A DNA stretch of 64,000 bases from Rhodobacteraceae bacterium QY30 (GTDB lineage: Bacteria > Pseudomonadota > Alphaproteobacteria > Rhodobacterales > Rhodobacteraceae). Positions within the stretch are counted from its first letter, which is position 1, and each line of letters begins with the position of its first letter. Location of the stretch: NCBI GenBank assembly GCA_002356635.1, contig CP023454.1, positions 2,712,501-2,776,500 on the forward strand, in the 5' to 3' direction. Of this stretch, positions 6,817 to 15,415 are shown piece after piece. The notes beneath the pieces are model-generated. The model worked only from the letters and a program-made list of their open reading frames with translations. It did no database searches and was not told the DNA's origin. Both the position numbers and the translations under genes were made by a program.

Positions 6817-8841
6817 GTGACCAATTTTGCTGGGCAGTGTGTCCGATATGGACGCGTGATTCTGGCCGTCGTCTGGATGTCGATCCTGTTGCCGCTGGCA
6901 GCAATGGCCGCCCCCTACGCGGATTACGTGATCGACGCCCGGACGGGGCAGGTTTTGCATGAAACCAACGCCAACACCCGGCTGCACCCCGCTTCGCTGA
7001 CCAAGATGATGACGCTTTACATCGCCTTTCAGGCGATCGAGCGGGGGGAGGTATCGCTTGACACCATGTTCACGGTATCGAAGAACGCCGCGGGCCAGGC
7101 ACCGTCACGCCTGGGCCTGAAGGCGGGCCAGAAGATCGCGCTGCGCTACCTGATCCGCGCCGCGGCGGTCAAATCCGCGAACGACGCGGCCATGGCCATC
7201 GGCGAAGGCATCGGCGGCTCGCAGGAAGCCTTCGCGCGCCGGATGAATGCCACCGCCAAGCAGCTGGGGATGACGAATTCCACCTTCGTCAACCCGAACG
7301 GGCTGACGGCCAAGGGCCACCTTTCGACGGCGCATGACATGACCATGCTGGGCCGGCACCTGTTCTACGATTTTCCGCAATATTACGGGCTGTTCTCGCG
7401 CCGCACCGCGGATGCGGGGGTCGCGCAGGTGGCATCGACGAACGCGCGGTTCCTCAACAGCTACAAGGGCGCGGACGGCATCAAGACCGGATACACCGGA
7501 CCGGCCGGCTTCAACCTGACGGCCTCGGCGCAGCGTGGGAACAAGCGCATCATCGCCACCGTTTTCGGCGGCACCTCGACGCCGCAGCGCAATGCCCGCG
7601 TGGCGGAACTTCTGGATCTGGGCTTCGGGCTGGCGCCGAAGGATGTGATCGAGCAGACGCCGGATCAGCCGAAATATGTCGGCAATGCGGTCGATGCACC
7701 CGAGTCCGACGAAGTGGCCGAAGCTGTGGCAGGCGCGGTCACCGTCGAACCCGGCGCAGTCGCCAAGACGATCCGCGTCCAGGGTTCGGTCGGCTCAAGC
7801 CCGCGGCCGATGGGACGCCCCGCAGCCGGAACCTCCGCGCCGGATGGGGCCGCGCCCGCCGCCGAAGATGCGCCGGCCGATGTCCTGATGGCGATGCAAA
7901 GCACCATCAACGACGTGCTGGCCGAAACCAGCAACGGACCCGCCTTTGCGCAGTCGACGGCACCGCAACCCGAAACCCAGGCGCTTGCGGCGGCAGCCGC
8001 GGCCGACGAAAGCTCGGTCGAGCCCGGCAGCGAGGCCGAAGAAGCGGTGGCGCTGGCCACGCCGGAGCCGGCGCAGGATGCGCTGGATGCGATCCTGCCC
8101 GCCACCGATCAGGCGGTGGCGGCGGCGCTGGCCGAACCGCAGACCGCCGTGCAACCCGTAGAGCCGTCCCTGCCGACTGCGCCCGAAGAAACGGGTGTGA
8201 AGGTTGCCGCAGTTGCGCCCCCTGCCCTGCGCCCCCGGCCCGCCCCCGCCCGGCCCGAGGCTGCCCCCGCGGAAACCGAGGTTGCGGCCGCCGCGCCGGC
8301 CGCCGGGGCCAGCGCGTCCGCGGTCCCCGAGCCCGCCGCTGCGGAAATCGTCACCGCCCTGACCGAACCTTCGCCCGTCCCGGCGGCGGAAACCGCCCCG
8401 CAGGAACTGGCCTTCGTGGCTGCGGGGGCCATGGTCACGCCGCTGCCCAAGGCCGTGACCGCGACCGGACAGAAGGTGGTCCGCCCCGTGGATCCGGGTC
8501 TGAAGAACACCTTGGCCGACCAGGTCGTCGTGGATGCCGTTGCGCCCGCGGAATCCGCCCCCGACGCCGAGCAGGAAGTGGTGACGCGGATCTCGACCTC
8601 GGGCGGGCATCAATGGGGCATCAATGTCGGCAACTTCCCGTCCCGCTATCATGCCGAACGGCAATTGCTGCAAGTCGCCCTGCTGGAGACGAACACACTG
8701 GACAACAGCCTGCGCAAGGTCGTGCAGCGCAAGGGCGGGTTCGATGCGAACTTCCTGGGCCTGTCGCAGCAGGCCGCCGCACTGGCCTGCCGCCGTCTGG
8801 CAGCGCGCGGCGCGGATTGTGCCGTCATCGGACCAGGCTGA
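6817..8841 (+). CDS. Penicillin-binding D-alanyl-D-alanine carboxypeptidase with C-terminal SPOR domain
   Basis: A 674-residue periplasmic enzyme that trims the stem-peptide D-Ala. A signal peptide ends near AMAAP (about 31). The serine-protease-like PBP motifs are complete: Ser60-Leu-Thr-Lys63, Ser120-Ala-Asn122 and Lys223-Thr-Gly225. After the catalytic domain (about 290) comes a roughly 300-residue Ala/Pro/Glu-rich linker, then a SPOR-like domain (about 590-672, GINVGNFPSRYHAERQLLQ) that would bind denuded septal peptidoglycan. That makes it about 300 residues longer than E. coli DacA and suggests a divisome-localised form. The GTG start is preceded by GGGACAGGAAC. Confidence 0.88.
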   Translation: MTNFAGQCVRYGRVILAVVWMSILLPLAAMAAPYADYVIDARTGQVLHETNANTRLHPASLTKMMTLYIAFQAIERGEVSLDTMFTVSKNAAGQAPSRLGLKAGQKIALRYLIRAAAVKSANDAAMAIGEGIGGSQEAFARRMNATAKQLGMTNSTFVNPNGLTAKGHLSTAHDMTMLGRHLFYDFPQYYGLFSRRTADAGVAQVASTNARFLNSYKGADGIKTGYTGPAGFNLTASAQRGNKRIIATVFGGTSTPQRNARVAELLDLGFGLAPKDVIEQTPDQPKYVGNAVDAPESDEVAEAVAGAVTVEPGAVAKTIRVQGSVGSSPRPMGRPAAGTSAPDGAAPAAEDAPADVLMAMQSTINDVLAETSNGPAFAQSTAPQPETQALAAAAAADESSVEPGSEAEEAVALATPEPAQDALDAILPATDQAVAAALAEPQTAVQPVEPSLPTAPEETGVKVAAVAPPALRPRPAPARPEAAPAETEVAAAAPAAGASASAVPEPAAAEIVTALTEPSPVPAAETAPQELAFVAAGAMVTPLPKAVTATGQKVVRPVDPGLKNTLADQVVVDAVAPAESAPDAEQEVVTRISTSGGHQWGINVGNFPSRYHAERQLLQVALLETNTLDNSLRKVVQRKGGFDANFLGLSQQAAALACRRLAARGADCAVIGPG

Positions 8842-8870
8842 TCCGGCCAGGTCGATCGGGCCATCGAACA

Positions 8871-8910
8871 AAGCAGAAGGCGGGCCCAATGCGGCCCGCC
8901 TTCTGCTTTC
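8871..8910. terminator. Bidirectional Rho-independent terminator
   Basis: A perfect 16-bp stem (8871-8886 with 8893-8908) with loop CAATGC is followed by TTTCTTTCC. It lies between the convergent carboxypeptidase gene and ccoS. Confidence 0.85.
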
Positions 8911-8921
8911 TTTCCGAAGGA

Positions 8922-9095
8922 TCAGCCCCCGGTCCGGTCGGTTTTCGGATGGTCGTCGTAATCCTTGCGCAGGATCCGGTGGCCATCGCCCTCCAGATCC
9001 TCGAACTGGTGACCACGGATCGCCCAGAAGAAGCCGATCAGCCCCAGGAAGCCCAGAAACAGGGACACCGGGATCAGGAAGCTAAGGATTTCCAT
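8922..9095 (-). CDS. ccoS: cbb3-type cytochrome oxidase maturation protein CcoS
   Basis: A short gene of 57 codons. The product starts with a hydrophobic helix (MEILSFLIPVSLFLGFLGLI) and continues FFWAIRGHQFEDLEG, the CcoS signature, with a charged tail. CcoS is needed for haem b insertion into CcoN in Rhodobacter. It is the last gene of the ccoGHIS assembly operon and starts 9 bases after the ccoI stop, with AGGAGGAAGGC before the ATG. It ends just before the terminator. Confidence 0.93.
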   Translation of the reverse strand: MEILSFLIPVSLFLGFLGLIGFFWAIRGHQFEDLEGDGHRILRKDYDDHPKTDRTGG

Positions 9096-9104
9096 GCCTT
9101 CCTC

Positions 9105-11297
9105 CTACTTCATCCGCATCGCGTTCAGCGTCACCATCAGCGACGAGGTGGACATTGCCAGCGCGGCAATCAGGGGCGTTGCCAGCCCGACAAGGGCCAC
9201 CGGCACCGCCACCAGGTTGTAGACCAGCGACAGGGCGAAATTCTGCTTGATCCGCCGGCGCGCCACAACGGAAATCCGTGCCGCATCTGCGACGGGGCCC
9301 AGATCCTGCCCCAGAAGCACGACATCGGACGCGACGCGCGCCGCATCCAGCGCCGACGCGGGCGAGATCGAGACATGGGCTCCGGCCAGCGCCGCAGTGT
9401 CGTTCAGGCCGTCCCCCACCATCAGCACCTTTCGGCCCGCCGCCGAAAGTTCGGCAATCACGTTGGCCTTCTCGGCAGGAAGCGCCCCGGCCCGCCAATC
9501 GGCGATCCCGAGGTCACGCGCCAGCGCCTGAACCGCGCTGGCCGAGTCCCCGGAAAGAAGCATCACGTTCTTGCCCTGCGCGCGCAGCCCATCGACCGCC
9601 GCCCGCGCACCGGGCCGCAAGCTGTCGGCAAAGCGGAAGGTCAGCGGTGCGCCACCCTGCCCCAGGTCCAGATAGGTAGCGGTTTCCGCCGCCTCCTCGG
9701 CCCCGATCCAGGCGGCGCGGCCCAGACGCACGCGCCGGTCCTGCCAACGCCCTTCCACACCGTAGCCGGGCACTTCGCGTAACTCCGACAGTTCGGCAGG
9801 TGTCATGCCCATATCCCGAAGGCCCGCCACCAGCGCCAGCGACAATGGATGGGCGGATGCCGCGGCCAGAGCCATCGCAACGGGCAACGCCGCCGGCGGC
9901 TGATCCTGAAGTGCCAGCGGGCGCGGGGTGCCCAAGGTCAGGGTGCCGGTCTTGTCGAAGACGACCGTATCCACTTCGGCCAGACGCTCCAGCGCGGTGC
10001 CGTCCTTGATCAGCAACCCCTTCCGGAACAGCTTCCCCGAGGCCGAGGTGACGACCGCCGGGACCGCCAGCGCCAGCGCGCAGGGGCAGGTGATGATCAG
10101 CACCGCCGCGGCGATATTCACCGCCAGCCGCACATCGCCGCCGGAAATCCACAGCCAGGACAGGAACGAGGTCAGCGCCAGCACATGCACCGAAGGCGAG
10201 TAGCGCCGCGCCATCCGGTCGGCCAGCGAGGTGTAGCGATTGCGGGCGCTTTCCGCCACGGCCACCAGATCCGCCATGCGGTGCAGCGACGAATCCTTCC
10301 CCGCCGCCGTGACTCGCACCGTCAGCGGACCCGTCAGGTTGACCTCTCCGGCGCTGACGACGGTGTCGGGCACCGCCTGCACAGGCAGGGTCTCTCCGGT
10401 CAGCAGCGACCGGTCGATTTCCGATGCCCCCTCGATCACCACGCCATCGACGGGCATCCGCGCGCCAGGGCGCACCCGCACCAGATCGCCCACCCGCAGG
10501 TCGGCGATGGCGACCATGGTTTCCTGCGCCCCCTCCAGCCGCAGGGCCCGGGGCACCTCCAGGGCCGCAAGCTCCTCGGCCGCCGAACGGGCGGCGGCGC
10601 GGCTGCGGTAGTCCAGATAACGGCCGGCCAGAAGGAAGAAGCACAGCGACACGGCGGCATCGAAATAGGCGTGATGGCCGCTCTTGATCGTTTCGAACAG
10701 CGAGATCGACGAGGCAAGCACCAGAGCCAGAGAGATCGGCACGTCCATGCCCAGCCGCCGCGCCTGGATCGATGTCCAGGCCGACGCGAAGAACGGTTGC
10801 CCCGCGAAAGCCAGTGTCGGCAGCGCGATCATCGCGGAGATCCAGTGAAACAGGTCGCGCGTCTGCCCCTCGGCCCCGGACCAGACGGCCACGGACAGAA
10901 GCATGATGTTCATCATCGAAAAGCCCGCGACGCCCAGGCGCATCAGCAGGTCGCGGCCACGCTTGTCGTTTTCGGTGACCGACAGCAGGCCGGGGTCCAG
11001 TTCATGGGCCGGATAACCGATGGCGGCCAACCGGGCGACCAGATCCTCGGCCGTGACATCGCCTTCGGCATCGACGCTTACCCGCTTCAGGGTCAGGTTG
11101 ACGCGCGCCGAACGGACGCCGGGAACCGACTCCAGCAGGCGCTCGACCTCGGAGATGCTGGTCGCGTTCTGCACCGCAGGCACGGACAGCATCAACCGCG
11201 ACTGCGTCCTTGCCCGCCGCCCCGCTAGCGCCTCGGCAGAGGGGACAACCACGCAGGCCGCACAGGCCGAGGTCGAAGGTGTCAGTGTCGCGGCCAT
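9105..11297 (-). CDS. ccoI: Copper-exporting P1B-type ATPase CcoI (RdxI/FixI), cbb3 assembly
   Basis: A 730-residue P1B ATPase that supplies copper for the CuB site of the cbb3 oxidase. It has the membrane CPC in ITCPCALALAVPAV, the phosphorylation loop DKTGTLT, the actuator LTGET, and MVGDGLNDTAAL. The N-terminal HMA-like domain (about 38-78) keeps its fold pattern but has lost the metal-binding CxxC (VQNATSIS in its place). Instead a CAAC pair lies at 12-15. It starts 4 bases after the ccoH stop. Order ccoG-ccoH-ccoI-ccoS is as in Rhodobacter rdxBHIS. Confidence 0.93.
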   Translation of the reverse strand: MAATLTPSTSACAACVVVPSAEALAGRRARTQSRLMLSVPAVQNATSISEVERLLESVPGVRSARVNLTLKRVSVDAEGDVTAEDLVARLAAIGYPAHELDPGLLSVTENDKRGRDLLMRLGVAGFSMMNIMLLSVAVWSGAEGQTRDLFHWISAMIALPTLAFAGQPFFASAWTSIQARRLGMDVPISLALVLASSISLFETIKSGHHAYFDAAVSLCFFLLAGRYLDYRSRAAARSAAEELAALEVPRALRLEGAQETMVAIADLRVGDLVRVRPGARMPVDGVVIEGASEIDRSLLTGETLPVQAVPDTVVSAGEVNLTGPLTVRVTAAGKDSSLHRMADLVAVAESARNRYTSLADRMARRYSPSVHVLALTSFLSWLWISGGDVRLAVNIAAAVLIITCPCALALAVPAVVTSASGKLFRKGLLIKDGTALERLAEVDTVVFDKTGTLTLGTPRPLALQDQPPAALPVAMALAAASAHPLSLALVAGLRDMGMTPAELSELREVPGYGVEGRWQDRRVRLGRAAWIGAEEAAETATYLDLGQGGAPLTFRFADSLRPGARAAVDGLRAQGKNVMLLSGDSASAVQALARDLGIADWRAGALPAEKANVIAELSAAGRKVLMVGDGLNDTAALAGAHVSISPASALDAARVASDVVLLGQDLGPVADAARISVVARRRIKQNFALSLVYNLVAVPVALVGLATPLIAALAMSTSSLMVTLNAMRMK

Positions 11298-11301
11298 GTC
11301 A

Positions 11302-11772
11302 TCATCCCCGCACTTGCAGGTCGAGCCGCTGGTGGAAACGCGTCCCGGCCTTGTCGAAGGCTTCCAGAAGGATCATCCACTTGCCTTTCGGCAGGTCGAC
11401 CGCCGCCACGTAGTCCCCGCCCTGCGGGGCAAAGACCGGCTTCTTGTCCTCGGCCGCTTCCGTGGTGCGACCGACAAGGGCGCTCAGACGCTCGACCTCG
11501 ACGGGCCGGCCGTCCTTGTCCCGGAAGCTGAGGATCAGCTGGCCGTTTTCGTAGCGATGGGTCAGCGTCCAGCCCAGGGCGCGCTGCGCGGCCAGTTCCC
11601 GGTCAAAGACCTGGGACGCCACGTAGCTGTTCTGCACCTCAAGCCCCGGGAAGGTCCGGACCGCCTTGATGGCCATGAACAGATTGACAGCGATGATCGT
11701 CGCGAAGAAGGCCACCGTGATCGCCAGAACCTTGCGGCCGGTCAGCGGTTTGCCGGGTGCGGGATTGTCCAC
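11302..11772 (-). CDS. ccoH: cbb3 oxidase assembly protein CcoH (FixH/RdxH)
   Basis: A 156-residue single-span membrane protein: a TM helix at about 14-36 (VLAITVAFFATIIAVNLFMA), then a periplasmic beta domain containing LGWTLTHRYENGQ and the C-terminal DLQVRG. FixH/CcoH contacts CcoN and CcoO during assembly. I chose the GTG at 11772, one base after the ccoG stop, which gives translational coupling; a longer reading would run back into ccoG. Confidence 0.9.
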   Translation of the reverse strand: MDNPAPGKPLTGRKVLAITVAFFATIIAVNLFMAIKAVRTFPGLEVQNSYVASQVFDRELAAQRALGWTLTHRYENGQLILSFRDKDGRPVEVERLSALVGRTTEAAEDKKPVFAPQGGDYVAAVDLPKGKWMILLEAFDKAGTRFHQRLDLQVRG

Positions 11773-11773
11773 C

Positions 11774-13219
11774 TTACTGGCCCTTTCCGTTGAAGACCGT
11801 TCCGGCGCGGACGCGGTCCTTGCTGTCAAGGTCGGTGACCCAAAGCGTGATGTCGTTGCGCTTTTCGGTCGCGCCGGGCGTTCCGGCGGGTGCCGTCAGA
11901 TAGACCCGCAGCGTGCGCATCGAATCCGGGGCGACGTTGACCGTCGAAGTATCCGCCCCTTCGATCGTCAGGTCCAGCGGCACCGGCGATTCCACCGCCA
12001 GGTCATAGGGCCGCTCCTCTCCGTGCTGGTTGCGCAGGCGCACTTCGTAGGCGTTGCGTATCGAACCGTCCGACAGGGTCACGAAGATCGGGTTGCGGAC
12101 CGGCGTGATGTTCAGGCCGAAGGGATCGCGCAGGAACAGCGCCACAACCATCGCGATGCCGATCCCGGCCCACAGCGTCGTGTACATGATGGTGCGCGGC
12201 CGGAAGATGTGCCGCCAAAGCTGCTTCGGATGCGCCCCGGCGCGTTCGGCGGCCTCATCCTTCAGGGCCATGTAGTCGATCAAGCCGCGCGGCTTGCCGA
12301 TCTTGTCCATCACGTCGTCGCAGGCGTCGATGCAAAGCGCACAGGTGATGCATTCCATCTGCTGGCCGTTGCGGATGTCGATGCCCATCGGGCAGACGTT
12401 GACGCAGGCCATGCAGTCGATGCAGTCGCCCTTGTCGCCGCCGTCGCTTTTCGTCGGCTCATCCTTCTTCAGCTTGCCACGCGGCTCACCCCGCCAGTCG
12501 CGGTAGGCGACGGTCAGCGTGTCCTCGTCCATCATCGCGGCCTGGATACGCGGCCAGGGACAGGCGTAGATGCAGATCTGTTCGCGGGCGAAACCGCCGA
12601 AGAAGAAGGTGGTCAGGGTCAGGAACGCCATTGTCGTATAGGCGATCGGGTGCGCCTGACCGGTGACCAGATCCCGAAGCAGCGTCGGCGCATCGGTGAA
12701 GTAGAACACCCAGGCCCCGCCGGTCGCCAGGCCGATCAGCAGCCAGATCGTCCATTTCACCGCGCGTTTGCGGATTTTTTCGGCATTCCACGGCTCGTTC
12801 CACAGCCTGAGTCGCGCGTTCCGGTCGCCTTCGACCCAGCGTTCGACCAGGATGAACAGGTCGGTCCAGACGGTCTGCGGGCAGGCATAGCCACACCAGA
12901 CCCGCCCCAGCGCCGAAGTGAACAGGAACAGCCCCAGCCCCGCCATGATCAGAAGGCCCGCCACGAAGTAGAATTCATGCGGCCAGATCTCGATCATGAA
13001 GAAGAAGAAGCGGCGGTTGGCCAGATCGACCAGCACCGCCTGATCGGGCATCGCGGGTCCGCGGTCCCAGCGGATCCAGGGCGTGATGTAGTAGATGCCC
13101 AGCGTGACCGCCATGATCACCCACTTCAGGTTGCGGAAGGTTCCCTTGACCCGCCGGGGAAAGACCGGCTCGCGGGCGGCATAAAGGCTTGGCGGTGGGG
13201 TGTCATGGGTAGAGGACAC
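11774..13219 (-). CDS. ccoG: Cytochrome c oxidase accessory protein CcoG (RdxB/FixG), 2x[4Fe-4S]
   Basis: A 481-residue polytopic membrane protein with two ferredoxin-type clusters, CIDCMACVNVCP and CITCALCIDACD, and two conserved Cys-Pro loops (WCGYACPQTVW and CIYACPWPRIQ). The C-terminal part carries an Ig-like FixG domain. CcoG is proposed to reduce Cu(II) for CcoI. The start is a GTG at 13219 with CAGGAG 7 bases upstream. It has its own FNR box (13276-13289), so the assembly operon can be induced separately from the oxidase. Confidence 0.93.
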   Translation of the reverse strand: MSSTHDTPPPSLYAAREPVFPRRVKGTFRNLKWVIMAVTLGIYYITPWIRWDRGPAMPDQAVLVDLANRRFFFFMIEIWPHEFYFVAGLLIMAGLGLFLFTSALGRVWCGYACPQTVWTDLFILVERWVEGDRNARLRLWNEPWNAEKIRKRAVKWTIWLLIGLATGGAWVFYFTDAPTLLRDLVTGQAHPIAYTTMAFLTLTTFFFGGFAREQICIYACPWPRIQAAMMDEDTLTVAYRDWRGEPRGKLKKDEPTKSDGGDKGDCIDCMACVNVCPMGIDIRNGQQMECITCALCIDACDDVMDKIGKPRGLIDYMALKDEAAERAGAHPKQLWRHIFRPRTIMYTTLWAGIGIAMVVALFLRDPFGLNITPVRNPIFVTLSDGSIRNAYEVRLRNQHGEERPYDLAVESPVPLDLTIEGADTSTVNVAPDSMRTLRVYLTAPAGTPGATEKRNDITLWVTDLDSKDRVRAGTVFNGKGQ

Positions 13220-13247
13220 GTCTTGGCTCCTGTCCTTTGGTTGCCGT

Positions 13248-13289
13248 CTGATAGACCGCGGGGGTTTCTTGGCCCTTGACCTGAATCAA
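13248..13289 (-). promoter_or_regulatory. FnrL-dependent ccoGHIS promoter (FNR box plus -10)
   Basis: The FNR box is TTGACCTGAATCAA at 13276-13289 (consensus TTGAT-N4-ATCAA, one deviation). On the minus strand TATCAG lies at 13253-13248. If the box is centred at -41.5, transcription starts at 13241 and TATCAG sits exactly at -12 to -7, a textbook class II FNR promoter. The leader is about 22 bases. Confidence 0.8.
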
Positions 13290-13408
13290 GCACGATCATT
13301 TGTGATCTTGCAGATGCACATATTCCCGCCCGGCTTCCGATACCATCGGGTGCGTCAAACCCCCGCAGGAGTGGCCGCACCTGCCCCCCCAGGGCTGGAA
13401 AACGGGAA

Positions 13409-13427
13409 ACCCGGCCGTTGGCCGGGT
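13409..13427. terminator. Short GC-rich hairpin downstream of ccoP
   Basis: ACCCGGCC (13409-13416), loop GTT, GGCCGGGT (13420-13427). It lies in the gene-free interval 13290-13555 and has no strong T-run. It may assist termination or protect the ccoP mRNA 3' end. Confidence 0.45.
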
Positions 13428-13472
13428 CAATCGCATGAAGGCCAGGACCCGCAGCCTGCGCCCGCCTTAAAG

Positions 13473-13517
13473 CACCGGCCCCCCCAGGAAACGCGCGAAC
13501 AGGACGGGGGGCCGGTG
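13473..13517 (-). terminator. Likely ccoNOQP terminator
   Basis: A 12-bp stem, CACCGGCCCCCC (13473-13484) pairing with GGGGGGCCGGTG (13506-13517), with a 21-base loop. On the minus strand it is followed by CTTTAAGG. It is positioned 40-80 bases downstream of the ccoP stop. Confidence 0.6.
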
Positions 13518-13555
13518 TCCCTGCCCGAGGGAGCGAGTCCCCCGGACAATGGGTG

Positions 13556-14425
13556 TCACTCGCCACCGCCAAGGCCATGGACGTAGAACGCCGCCGAGCG
13601 GATCTGCGCTTCGGTCAGACGCCCGTTCCAGGCCGGCATGACGCCGAACCGGGCCTTGGTGACGGTTTCGGTCAGCGCCGCTTCGTCGCCGCCATAGAGC
13701 CAGATCGCATCCGTCAGGTTGGGCGCGCCCTGCGCCCGGTCACCGGTGCCGGCCTCGCCGTGGCAGGACACGCAGTTTTCCGCGAAAACCTGCGCGCCAG
13801 CGGTGGCCTCGGCCGCATCATGCGGCTGTTTGGACAGTTGCAGGACATATTGCACGACATCGCCGATCTGGGTCTTGTCCAGCAGGCCATCGGTGCCGAA
13901 GGCCGGCATCTGGGAATAGCGCGCCTCGGGGTCGGTGGTGTTGCGGATGCCGTGCAGGATGGTGGTGTGCACGTCTTCCATGGTGCCACCCCACAGCCAG
14001 TCATTGTCGACCAGCGCCGGATAGCCCTTGCCGCCGCCCCCGCCCGCGCCGTGGCATTGGGCGCAGAAGGTCTGGAACACGGCCTTGCCCGATTTCATGG
14101 CGAAGTCCGCCAGTTCCGGGTCATTCTTGATGTCGGCCAGGTTGGCGGCGGTCAGTTTCGCCTCGATCGGGGCGTTCGCGCTGGCAAAACGGTCGATCTC
14201 GGCCTGAACGTCGGCGCGGGTGCTCTGCTCCAGCACGCCGGGGGTCGCACCGGTGATCAGCGGCCAGGCCGGATAGGCGATGGTGTAGCCGATGCCCCAG
14301 ATGATGGTCAGGTAGAACGTCCAGAGCCACCAGCGCGGCATCGGGTTGTCGAATTCCTGGATGCCGTCCCAGCTATGACCGGTGGTCGAGGGATCGGCCT
14401 TCTTGGCGATGGGTTGCTTGCTCAT
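13556..14425 (-). CDS. ccoP: cbb3 oxidase dihaem cytochrome c subunit CcoP
   Basis: A 289-residue dihaem subunit that passes electrons from cytochrome c to CcoO/CcoN. It has one N-terminal TM helix (about 34-50) and two haem c sites, Cys121-Ala-Gln-Cys124-His125 and Cys218-Val-Ser-Cys221-His222. The ATG at 14425 overlaps the ccoQ stop as ATGA; the GTG two codons earlier is less likely. Confidence 0.96.
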   Translation of the reverse strand: MSKQPIAKKADPSTTGHSWDGIQEFDNPMPRWWLWTFYLTIIWGIGYTIAYPAWPLITGATPGVLEQSTRADVQAEIDRFASANAPIEAKLTAANLADIKNDPELADFAMKSGKAVFQTFCAQCHGAGGGGGKGYPALVDNDWLWGGTMEDVHTTILHGIRNTTDPEARYSQMPAFGTDGLLDKTQIGDVVQYVLQLSKQPHDAAEATAGAQVFAENCVSCHGEAGTGDRAQGAPNLTDAIWLYGGDEAALTETVTKARFGVMPAWNGRLTEAQIRSAAFYVHGLGGGE

Positions 14426-14643
14426 TTCCACGCTTCCTTGAGTGTGGCGCCAGACGCTTCGCGCGCCGTCTCGACGCGGGCGGGCTTGTCTTCATGGCGG
14501 AAAGGGATGTTCGAGATGTCCTCGTAGGTGTTCCGGGATCCGGGCCGGAAGGCCCAGATCACGACCGCGACAAAGAACGCGAACAGGGCAAGAAGGCCCC
14601 AGCTGTCCGCGAATTGCCGGGTGATGGTATAGAGGTTGTCCAT
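14422..14643 (-). CDS. ccoQ: cbb3 oxidase subunit CcoQ
   Basis: A 73-residue small subunit. One TM helix (about 15-32, [18 protein letters not shown]) is followed by [16 protein letters not shown], the common CcoQ pattern. CcoQ stabilises CcoP in the complex. It lies 10 bases downstream of ccoO and overlaps ccoP by 4 bases. Confidence 0.94.
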   Translation of the reverse strand: MDNLYTITRQFADSWGLLALFAFFVAVVIWAFRPGSRNTYEDISNIPFRHEDKPARVETAREASGATLKEAWK

Positions 14644-14653
14644 CACGCCCCCA

Positions 14654-15403
14654 TTAGCGGCTCTTGTCGGGCTGGAAGGTCGTGAAGTCGACCATCGTGC
14701 CCAGAACCTGAAGATAGGCGACCAGCGCATCCATCTCGGACACGCCCGGCGCGTTGTCGAAATTCGACACGTTCACGTCCTTGCCGCCCTTGAACGCCGC
14801 CGCGCCGTAGCGCGTCTGCAGTTCGGTCGCATCGGCGTTGGGATCGGCTTGCGCGGCAAAGTCCGCCTTCGCCGCCGCGATCATGTCCGAAGTATAGGGC
14901 ACGCCCACCATGGCGTCCGCCTTCAGGCGGTCCTCCATGTAGGCCGTCTCGACCAGGCGGTTCTTCAGGAAGCCGTATTTCGGCATGATCGATTCCTGCA
15001 CCACCGCTTGCGGGTTGGTCAGGTGATCGACGTGCCAGGCGTCCGAATACCGGCCGCCCACGCGGGCCAGGTCCGGTCCGGTGCGCTTCGACCCCCACTG
15101 GAACGGATGGTCGTACATCGATTCCGCCGCAAGGCTGTAGTGGCCATAGCGTTCGACCTCGTCCCGCATCGGACGGATCATCTGGCTGTGGCAGGTGTAG
15201 CAGCCTTCGCGGATGTAGATGTCGCGCCCGACCAGCTCCAGCGGGGTGTAGGGGCGAACCCCCTCCACCTTCTCGATCGTGTTCTCCAGGTAGAACAGGG
15301 GTGCGATCTCGACGATGCCGCCGATGGTGACGACCAGAAGCGAACCGACAAGCAAAAGCGTCGAGTTCTTTTCAAGGATCTGGTGTTTCTCAAGGATACC
15401 CAT
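14654..15403 (-). CDS. ccoO: cbb3 oxidase monohaem cytochrome c subunit CcoO
   Basis: A 249-residue membrane-anchored cytochrome c: a TM helix at about 14-36, then a haem site Cys68-Tyr-Thr-Cys71-His72 in [14 protein letters not shown]. Length and start ([13 protein letters not shown]) are typical. It starts 12 bases after the ccoN stop. Confidence 0.97.
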   Translation of the reverse strand: MGILEKHQILEKNSTLLLVGSLLVVTIGGIVEIAPLFYLENTIEKVEGVRPYTPLELVGRDIYIREGCYTCHSQMIRPMRDEVERYGHYSLAAESMYDHPFQWGSKRTGPDLARVGGRYSDAWHVDHLTNPQAVVQESIMPKYGFLKNRLVETAYMEDRLKADAMVGVPYTSDMIAAAKADFAAQADPNADATELQTRYGAAAFKGGKDVNVSNFDNAPGVSEMDALVAYLQVLGTMVDFTTFQPDKSR

Positions 15404-15415
15404 TGCCGGTCCCCC

